DNA of 6,588 bases from Chloroflexota bacterium (lineage in GTDB: Bacteria; Chloroflexota; Limnocylindria; Limnocylindrales; CSP1-4): assembly GCA_025355255.1 (NCBI GenBank), contig JANYAA010000081.1, positions 1-6,588 on the forward strand, in the 5' to 3' direction. Positions 1 to 5,619 of this stretch are shown one piece after another. The translations under genes and the position numbers were made by a program. The notes under the pieces were generated by a model that was not told the DNA's origin, did no database searches, and worked only from the letters and a program-made list of their open reading frames with translations. Within the stretch, counting starts at the first letter, position 1, and every line of letters begins with the position of its first letter.

Positions 1-758
1 TCCCGCTCGTGGTCTCCCAGGTGAACCCAGAGGACCTGGACTGGCATGAGGGGATCATCGCCAACCCCAACTGCTCAACCATGCAGCTGATGCCGCCGCT
101 CATGGCGCTTCGCGACGCCGTCGGCATCGAGCGGATGATCGTGGACACCTATCAGGCGGTCTCGGGCACCGGCCACAAGGCCATCGTGGAACTTGAGGAG
201 CAGGTCAAGGCCCACGCTGAGGGCCGGGAGAAGGTCGCCAAGGTCTACCCGTACAACATCGCCTTCAATGCCTTGCCGCAGATCGACGTGTTCCTGGACA
301 ACGGGTACACGAAGGAGGAGTGGAAGGTCGTCACGGAGAGTCGCAAGATCCTGCACCTGCCGGACCTGCGCGTCTCCTGCACCGCCGTCCGCGTCCCGGT
401 GTTCATGAGCCACTCGGAGGCCGTCCACGTGGAGACGCAGGCGCCCATCACCCCGGATGAGGCACGCGCGCTCTTCGCCAGGACCCAGGGTGTTGTGGTC
501 CAGGACGATCCCGCCAACATGATCTACCCGCTCGCAGAGCAGGCTGCCGGATCCGATCTGGTGTTTGTGGGCCGAGTCCGCCAGGACCCCAGCGTCCCCG
601 ACAACAAGGGCCTCGCGTTCTGGGTGGTGTCGGACAACCTGCGCAAGGGCGCCGCCTCCAATGCCGTCGAGATTGCGGAAGCCCTCGTTGCCCGTGGCTG
701 GGTCCGCAAGGCCAGCGAGCGCCGCGCGGCCGCAGCGTCCGGCGGACGGCCCGCGTGA
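1..758 (+). CDS. asd: Aspartate-semialdehyde dehydrogenase, C-terminal part (5' truncated by window edge)
   Basis: Asd reduces L-aspartyl-4-phosphate to aspartate-4-semialdehyde with NADPH in the cytoplasm, the branch-point step toward lysine/diaminopimelate, threonine and methionine. The frame is open from the left edge (first full codon at 3) and gives 251 residues before TGA at 756-758. The family is usually about 340-350 residues, so the N-terminal nucleotide-binding part (the GATGxVG region) lies outside the window. Visible hallmarks are the catalytic cysteine in NPNCST (Cys codon 72-74), the following TYQAVSGTG stretch, the substrate-binding region around KEEWK, and the RVPVFMSHSE segment whose His (codon 411-413) is the expected acid/base residue. 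The C-terminal NLRKGAASNAVEIAE helix is typical. After it comes a short Arg/Ala-rich tail that is probably not conserved. The stop overlaps the next gene by four bases, implying translational coupling. The identification is secure; only the true start is unseen. Confidence 0.96.
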   Translation, partial: PLVVSQVNPEDLDWHEGIIANPNCSTMQLMPPLMALRDAVGIERMIVDTYQAVSGTGHKAIVELEEQVKAHAEGREKVAKVYPYNIAFNALPQIDVFLDNGYTKEEWKVVTESRKILHLPDLRVSCTAVRVPVFMSHSEAVHVETQAPITPDEARALFARTQGVVVQDDPANMIYPLAEQAAGSDLVFVGRVRQDPSVPDNKGLAFWVVSDNLRKGAASNAVEIAEALVARGWVRKASERRAAAASGGRPA

Positions 759-1504
759 CGCCAAACGAGCGCCGGGTGGCGCTCGCGCAGATTGCAGCTG
801 AGGTGAGCACCTGTACAGCGTGCCGCCTGCATGAGGGACGGACGCGCGCCGTACCCGGCGAGGGCGACTCCGACACCGAGGTGGTCTTCGTGGGCGAGGG
901 CCCCGGCTTCAACGAGGACCGCGAGGGGCGTCCATTCATCGGCCGCGCCGGCGGCCTTCTGGAGCGCATGCTCGGCAGCATCGGCTGGCAGCGCGAGGAC
1001 GTCTTCATCGCCAACGTCGTGAAGTGCCGCCCCCCCGACAACCGCGATCCCGAGCAGGACGAGATTGACGCCTGCGCGCCGTTCCTGCGCCGCCAGCTGG
1101 AGGTGCTGGATCCGGCTGTGGTCGTGACCCTGGGCCGCTTCTCCATGGCGGCGTTCCGGCCGGGCGCGCGCATCGGCGCCGTCCACGGCACAACGGCGCC
1201 TGTGGACCCGGCCAGCGGGGCCGCCGACGCGCTGACGTTCTCGATGTACCACCCGGCGTACGCCCTGCGGAGCCCGGCCGTTGAGCGCGAGAGCTACGAG
1301 GACATGGCCAAGGTCCCGGTCGTCCTGCTGCGCTCCCGCGAGCGCAGGGCGGTCGCCGGCGCCGCGGCCCCTATGATCACGATGACGACCACGCCTGCCG
1401 CAGCCGCTCTCGCTGCGCCGGCCCCCGTCGCCGCCCCCGTCATCGCGTCCATGTCGGCTGCAGATCAGGCCGCCGACGACGCCTCCCAACTCACGCTTTT
1501 CTGA
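755..1504 (+). CDS. Family 4 (4Fe-4S) uracil-DNA glycosylase with C-terminal clamp-like tail
   Basis: This enzyme removes uracil from DNA to start base-excision repair. The 249-residue product has the family 4 layout: C20-x2-C23 near the N-terminus and C91-x15-C107, together the four ligands of the 4Fe-4S cluster. It also has the active-site motif GEGPGFNED (residues 47-55, where many members have GEAPGxxED), GRPFIGRAG (58-66) and the second catalytic motif HPAYALRSP (166-174). The glycosylase core ends near residue 195. About 50 residues of Ala/Pro/Thr-rich, probably disordered sequence follow, ending exactly in QLTLF (245-249), which resembles a bacterial sliding-clamp binding motif. The GTG start at 755 overlaps the asd stop as GTGA, with a weak GGCGGA eight bases upstream. 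A GTG at 776 is the nearest alternative, and the first ATG is too far inside the core to serve. Family assignment is very likely; clamp binding is inferred. Confidence 0.93.
   Translation: MTPNERRVALAQIAAEVSTCTACRLHEGRTRAVPGEGDSDTEVVFVGEGPGFNEDREGRPFIGRAGGLLERMLGSIGWQREDVFIANVVKCRPPDNRDPEQDEIDACAPFLRRQLEVLDPAVVVTLGRFSMAAFRPGARIGAVHGTTAPVDPASGAADALTFSMYHPAYALRSPAVERESYEDMAKVPVVLLRSRERRAVAGAAAPMITMTTTPAAAALAAPAPVAAPVIASMSAADQAADDASQLTLF
1487..1501 (+). other. Putative sliding-clamp (DnaN) binding motif QLTLF at the UDG C-terminus
   Basis: The last five codons of the uracil-DNA glycosylase encode Q-L-T-L-F, directly before TGA. Bacterial beta-clamp binding peptides follow the pattern Q-L-x-L-F (consensus QL[SD]LF) and often sit at the end of a flexible tail. 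Here the preceding residues, roughly 196-244, are low-complexity Ala/Pro/Thr/Asp, a plausible tether. Seen directly: the motif and its terminal position. Binding to DnaN is inferred. Confidence 0.6.
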
Positions 1505-1512
1505 CCCCACAC

Positions 1513-1518
1513 GAAGGA
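1513..1518 (+). promoter_or_regulatory. Ribosome binding site for rnj
   Basis: GAAGGA lies in the 23-base gap between the UDG stop and the rnj ATG at 1528, with nine bases between them. It is a good Shine-Dalgarno match and supports this ATG. The gap shows no terminator hairpin, so transcription probably continues through from the UDG gene. Confidence 0.75.
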
Positions 1519-1527
1519 CTGCCGATC

Positions 1528-3195
1528 ATGGCCGACGCGAGCACGCCGCTTCGCATCATCCCGCTGGGCGGGGTGGGCGAGATTGGCAAGAACATGTACG
1601 TCTTCGAATACGGCGATGACATCGTGGTCATCGACTGCGGGCTGATGTTCCCCGACGAGGAGATGTTCGGCATCGACCTCGTCATACCCGACGTCACCTA
1701 CCTCAAGGAGAACCGCTCCAAGGTCCGCGCCTTCCTCATCACCCACGCGCACGAGGACCACGTCGGCGGGCTGCCGTATGTGTTGCCGGAGTTCCCAGGG
1801 GTGCCCGTCTACGCGAGCACCCTCGCCCGCGGCCTCTTGGGCAACAAGATCAAGGAGCACCGGCTCCACAACAACCCGCTGATCGCCATGGAGCCCGGCG
1901 ATGAGCTGGAGATCGGCCCGTTCACGGTGATGCCGTTCCGGATCGGCCACTCCATCCCGGACGCGATGGGCATCGCCCTGCGGACGCCCGTGGGAACGGT
2001 TGTCCACACGGGGGACTTCAAGTTTGACCACACGCCGGTGGACGGCAAGCTGAGCGACTTCCACATCCTCGCGCGTCTGGGCGAGGAGGGGGTCATCTGC
2101 TTGCTCTCGGACTCCACCCGTGCGGAGAACCCGGGCTACACGCCGTCTGAGCGGATTGTCGGCGAGGCCTTCCGCGAGATCATGGAGCCGTTGAGCGGCC
2201 GCGTGATCATCGCGACGTTCGCAAGCAACATCGCCCGCGTCCAGCAGGTGCTTGACGCTGCGGCAGACCTCGGCCGGAAGGTGGCCGTGATCGGGCGCTC
2301 GATGGAGCAGAACTTCAAGATCGCCACGGACCTGGGCTATCTCAAGTACGAGCCGTCGATGATCGTCCCCAAGGACAAGATCAAGGACGGCGCGTACGGC
2401 AAGCTCGTGATCGCCACGACCGGCGCCCAGGGCGAGCCGATGGCCGGTTTGGCCCGGATGGCCAACCGCGACCACCGCTTTGTGGAGATCCAGCCCGGCG
2501 ACACGGTCATCGTGTCCGCGAGCCCCATCCCCGGCAACGAGGAGTACGTGGCGCGGACCATCGACAACCTGTTCAAGGCTGGCGCCAACGTCTACTACCA
2601 CGCCATCAAGCGCGCCCACGTATCCGGCCACGCCAGCCAGGAAGAGCTCAAGCTGATGCTGGGGCTCACCAAGCCCACGCACTTCATCCCGATGCACGGC
2701 GAGTTCCGGATGCTGGTCCAGCACGGCCGGCTGGCAATTGAGACGGGTGTCAAGCCCGAGAACGTGTACATCATCGAGAACGGCACCCCCATCGAGATCC
2801 TCGCCGACGGCAGCGCTCGGCGTGGCACCCCCGTGACGGCGGGCTATCTGTTCGTAGACGGCCTCTCGGTGGGTGAGGTGGGCGACATCGTGCTGCGGGA
2901 CCGCAAGGCACTCGCCAACGACGGCATGTTCATGGTTGTCGTGGCGGTGGACAAGCAGACCGGCAAGGTTGTCGGCAGACCGGAGATCATCACCCGCGGG
3001 TTCATCCACGGGAAGGAAGACGACCCGCTCATCGAGGAGGCGATCCGGCGGATCAAGGCCGCAGTGGACATCCCCGGTGACCACATCTCCGAGATCGCGC
3101 TGCTCAAGGTCCAGATCAAGGACAGCCTGTCTCGCTTCCTGTACGAGCAGACCAAGCGCCGTCCGATGGTCTTTCCGGTGGTGGTGGAGGTCTAG
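1528..3195 (+). CDS. rnj: Ribonuclease J (5'-3' exo- / endoribonuclease, metallo-beta-lactamase / beta-CASP family)
   Basis: RNase J processes and degrades RNA in the cytoplasm, working 5'-to-3' on monophosphorylated ends and also cutting internally. The 555-residue product is a normal full-length member. The metal-binding residues are all present: H73-A-H75-E-D77-H78 (the HxHxDH motif), H141 in RIGHSIPDA, D163 in VVHTGDFKF, and H390 in FIPMHGEF. The beta-CASP region between the two halves of the metallo-beta-lactamase fold includes LLSDSTRAENPG. HVSGHASQEE (364-373) is the conserved segment that binds the RNA phosphate. Roughly the last 100 residues, from about 450 on, form the RNase J C-terminal domain used for dimerisation. 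The ATG start has a good ribosome binding site at 1513-1518. The stop TAG abuts the GTG of ftsK with no gap and in the same frame. No catalytic residue is missing. RNase J next to ftsK/spoIIIE is a conserved arrangement in Firmicutes, Actinobacteria and Chloroflexota. Confidence 0.97.
   Translation: MADASTPLRIIPLGGVGEIGKNMYVFEYGDDIVVIDCGLMFPDEEMFGIDLVIPDVTYLKENRSKVRAFLITHAHEDHVGGLPYVLPEFPGVPVYASTLARGLLGNKIKEHRLHNNPLIAMEPGDELEIGPFTVMPFRIGHSIPDAMGIALRTPVGTVVHTGDFKFDHTPVDGKLSDFHILARLGEEGVICLLSDSTRAENPGYTPSERIVGEAFREIMEPLSGRVIIATFASNIARVQQVLDAAADLGRKVAVIGRSMEQNFKIATDLGYLKYEPSMIVPKDKIKDGAYGKLVIATTGAQGEPMAGLARMANRDHRFVEIQPGDTVIVSASPIPGNEEYVARTIDNLFKAGANVYYHAIKRAHVSGHASQEELKLMLGLTKPTHFIPMHGEFRMLVQHGRLAIETGVKPENVYIIENGTPIEILADGSARRGTPVTAGYLFVDGLSVGEVGDIVLRDRKALANDGMFMVVVAVDKQTGKVVGRPEIITRGFIHGKEDDPLIEEAIRRIKAAVDIPGDHISEIALLKVQIKDSLSRFLYEQTKRRPMVFPVVVEV
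3186..3191 (+). promoter_or_regulatory. Ribosome binding site for ftsK inside the end of rnj
   Basis: GGAGGT, a near-perfect Shine-Dalgarno sequence, lies within the last codons of rnj, four bases before the GTG at 3196. The spacing is a little short but the match is strong. It decides for the GTG at 3196 over the ATG about 100 bases further on, and it suggests that ribosomes ending on rnj reinitiate directly on ftsK. Confidence 0.65.
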
Positions 3196-5619
3196 GTGCC
3201 CCAGCGCCGGCGAAGCACCAACGCCAGCCGCCCGTCCCGCCGCGCCCCGAGCACGCGGACGCGGAAGGCTGCGCCCGCGCGCGGCGGCGGCATGCCGCTC
3301 CCGAGGGTATCCCTGGGCCTGTCGCCGGCCGTCACCCGCTCGCTCATCGGGATCGCCCTCCTGGTCTTGGGCGCCATGACCCTCATCGCCTTCGCGCTTC
3401 CCGGCGGCTCGCTCACCGACGGCCTCCGGAACATCACCGCACCGTGGTTTGGCGCGGCGCGCTTCTTCTTCCCGTTCGTGCTGCTGCTGGCCGGCTGGTA
3501 CATCGAGTGGGGTCCGGGCCAGCATGACGGCGCGCCGTGGGGGCGAACGCTGGGCGGTCTGGCGCTGAGCTACCTGGTGTTGCTGGGGCTGATCCAGCTG
3601 GCCAAGTTCCGCGGCGATTTCACGGGCGGCTCTATCGGCCGCTTCCTCGTCAGCGTCCTGGTGCCCGCGGTCACCCCGGTTGGGGCCGCCATCGTGTTTG
3701 CGGGTCTGTTCCTCCTCGGGCTGATGCTCATGTTCGACATGCCCCTGCGGACGCTGCTGTCGCCCGCGACGAGGGCCGCGAAGGCCGCCGGCACGTCGCT
3801 GCAGGCTCGCGCGACGACCACCGCTGGCGGCGCCGATGCGCGCGAGCAGACACTGACGGGACGCGCAGCCGCAGCCGCAGCGGCCAAAGCCCAGGCGACG
3901 TCTGATGCTGAGGCAGCCTCCGGCCTTCGCCGCGGACGGGGTCCGCGCAACGGCGCCGTCCCGGAGGCGCAGGGCCAGACCGGGGTCTGGGGCTCCGATA
4001 GCCCCGGCAACGACATCCCGGTGGCCGTGCCGTCCAACCTTCCGTCCTCGGCCACCATCGCGCCGCTCAAGTCCGACCGTGTGCCGCAGCCAGCGCCGCT
4101 GGACCGCGATCGCGACGGCATCATCGAGAGCGGCGACGCCCCGGCCCGCGCGAAGGACGCGGTGGAGTGGGTCCTGCCGCCGCACGACCTGCTGGACCCG
4201 GTGGACATCGTCACCAAGATGATCTCCGGCAACCAGGACGCGGCGCACGCCATCATCGAGGAGATCATCGTCAAGAAGCTTGCGAGCTTCGACATCCCGG
4301 CGCGCGTCGTGGGTCGCAACGCCGGACCCGTCGTCACGCAGTACGAGGTCCAGCCGGCGCCGCACATCAAGGTGAGCAAGATCGAGGCGCTCAGCGACGA
4401 CCTCGCCATGGCGCTCGCCGCGCGCAGCATCCGCATCGAGGCGCCGATCCCCGGCAAGAGCGCTGTCGGCATTGAGGTCCCCAACGCGGACTTCAACGTG
4501 GTCCGGCTGCGCAGGATCGTGGACGAGGTGGACTTCAACACCGGCGGAACGCGCCTCACGTTCGCGCTGGGCCAGGACGTGGCGGGCGCCGCGGTGGCCG
4601 TTGACCTCGCCAAGATGCCCCACCTGCTGATCGCGGGCGCCACGGGCTCCGGCAAGAGCGTCATGGTCAACGCGCTCATCACCAGCCTGCTCTGCAACGC
4701 CACGCCAGACGACGTGCGCATGATCCTCATGGACCTCAAGCGCGTGGAGCTCGCGGGCTACAACGAGCTGCCGCATCTGCTGGTCCCGGTGATCACCGAG
4801 CCCGAGCGCGCCAAGGCTGCCCTCAAGTGGGCGGTGGGGGAGATGGAGAACCGCTACCGGCGGTTCGCGGGCGCCACGGCGCGCAACATCAAGGCGTTCA
4901 ACGAGACCCGCGTGGACCCCGCGGACCGGATGCCGTACATCGTGATCATCATCGACGAGCTCGCGGACCTGATGATGCGCGAGGGCAAGAACGTCGAGGA
5001 CCCGATCGTGAGGCTCGCCCAGAAGGCGCGCGCCACGGGCATCCACATGGTCCTCGCCACGCAGCGCCCGTCGGTCAACGTGGTGACGGGCCTCATCAAG
5101 GCCAACTTCCCCAGCCGCATCGCGTTCGCGATGGCCAGCCAGATCGACAGCCGGACCATCCTGGACTCGCCCGGGGCCGAGGACCTCATCGGCCGCGGTG
5201 ACATGCTGTACCAGCCGTCCGACCAGCCCAAGGCGAAGCGCCACCAGGGCGTGTTCGTGTCGGACGCCGAGATCGGCAGGATCACGGCCCACTGGAAAAG
5301 CCAGACCGACGGCTCGCCGCGCTATGACCTCTCGATCGTCACCTCTGACGAGGAATCGACGGGCAACGTCGCGGAGGTCGGCGACGGTGACGAAGACGCA
5401 GACCGACTGCTCATGGATGCCGTTGGCGTGATCCGGGAGTACGATCGTGCCTCGGCGTCGCTGCTGCAGCGCCGTCTGCGGATCGGCTACGCGCGCGCCG
5501 CCCGCATCGTCGACCAGCTGGAGTCGCGCGGCTACGTGGGGTCGTTCGACGGCTCGAACGCCCGAGTGGTGCTCCGGCGGGAAGAACCGACGGCCACCAG
5601 CGATGAGGACGACGCATGA
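3196..5619 (+). CDS. ftsK: FtsK/SpoIIIE-family DNA translocase
   Basis: This is a membrane-anchored, ATP-driven double-stranded DNA pump that clears chromosome DNA from the closing septum. The 807-residue product is close to SpoIIIE in size (about 790) and much shorter than E. coli FtsK. Domains in order: a basic N-terminus (2-30, rich in Arg/Ser/Thr); about four hydrophobic membrane segments (approximately 48-68, 87-103, 118-136 and 160-180); a low-complexity Ala/Gly/Pro linker (about 190-322) with a six-alanine run at 224-229; then the motor. In the motor, the alpha part starts near VEWVLPPHDLLD (323 on). Walker A is GATGSGKS (481-488), Walker B is IIIDE (584-588) with D587/E588, and the conserved ATQRPSVNVVTGLIKANF block follows. 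A winged-helix gamma domain (about 733-798) with RIGYARAAR (762-770) should read DNA orientation. The start is GTG, directly after the rnj stop; the last four bases overlap the next gene as ATGA. All key motor residues are intact. Confidence 0.97.
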   Translation: MPQRRRSTNASRPSRRAPSTRTRKAAPARGGGMPLPRVSLGLSPAVTRSLIGIALLVLGAMTLIAFALPGGSLTDGLRNITAPWFGAARFFFPFVLLLAGWYIEWGPGQHDGAPWGRTLGGLALSYLVLLGLIQLAKFRGDFTGGSIGRFLVSVLVPAVTPVGAAIVFAGLFLLGLMLMFDMPLRTLLSPATRAAKAAGTSLQARATTTAGGADAREQTLTGRAAAAAAAKAQATSDAEAASGLRRGRGPRNGAVPEAQGQTGVWGSDSPGNDIPVAVPSNLPSSATIAPLKSDRVPQPAPLDRDRDGIIESGDAPARAKDAVEWVLPPHDLLDPVDIVTKMISGNQDAAHAIIEEIIVKKLASFDIPARVVGRNAGPVVTQYEVQPAPHIKVSKIEALSDDLAMALAARSIRIEAPIPGKSAVGIEVPNADFNVVRLRRIVDEVDFNTGGTRLTFALGQDVAGAAVAVDLAKMPHLLIAGATGSGKSVMVNALITSLLCNATPDDVRMILMDLKRVELAGYNELPHLLVPVITEPERAKAALKWAVGEMENRYRRFAGATARNIKAFNETRVDPADRMPYIVIIIDELADLMMREGKNVEDPIVRLAQKARATGIHMVLATQRPSVNVVTGLIKANFPSRIAFAMASQIDSRTILDSPGAEDLIGRGDMLYQPSDQPKAKRHQGVFVSDAEIGRITAHWKSQTDGSPRYDLSIVTSDEESTGNVAEVGDGDEDADRLLMDAVGVIREYDRASASLLQRRLRIGYARAARIVDQLESRGYVGSFDGSNARVVLRREEPTATSDEDDA
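3865..3882 (+). repeat. Short alanine-codon tract in the FtsK linker
   Basis: Six consecutive alanine codons (residues 224-229), mostly alternating GCA and GCC, lie in the disordered linker between the FtsK membrane segments and motor. The linker is variable in this family, so the tract is probably neutral and may vary in length between relatives. Confidence 0.5.
5605..5609 (+). promoter_or_regulatory. Ribosome binding site for the RodZ-like gene inside the end of ftsK
   Basis: GAGGA lies six bases upstream of the ATG at 5616, within the last codons of ftsK. Together with the ATGA stop/start overlap it supports this ATG as the start and implies coupled translation with ftsK. Confidence 0.7.

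Noticed and set aside
75..1510. Several minus-strand open frames of 229-328 codons opposite asd and the UDG gene.
   Set aside because: They overlap well-supported conserved genes on the + strand, have biased Arg/Ala/Gly/His composition and match no motif I know. They are typical antisense artefacts of high GC.
1505..1527. Possible promoter or terminator between the UDG gene and rnj.
   Set aside because: The gap is only 23 bases. Apart from the ribosome binding site it holds no hairpin, T-run or recognisable -35/-10 pair.
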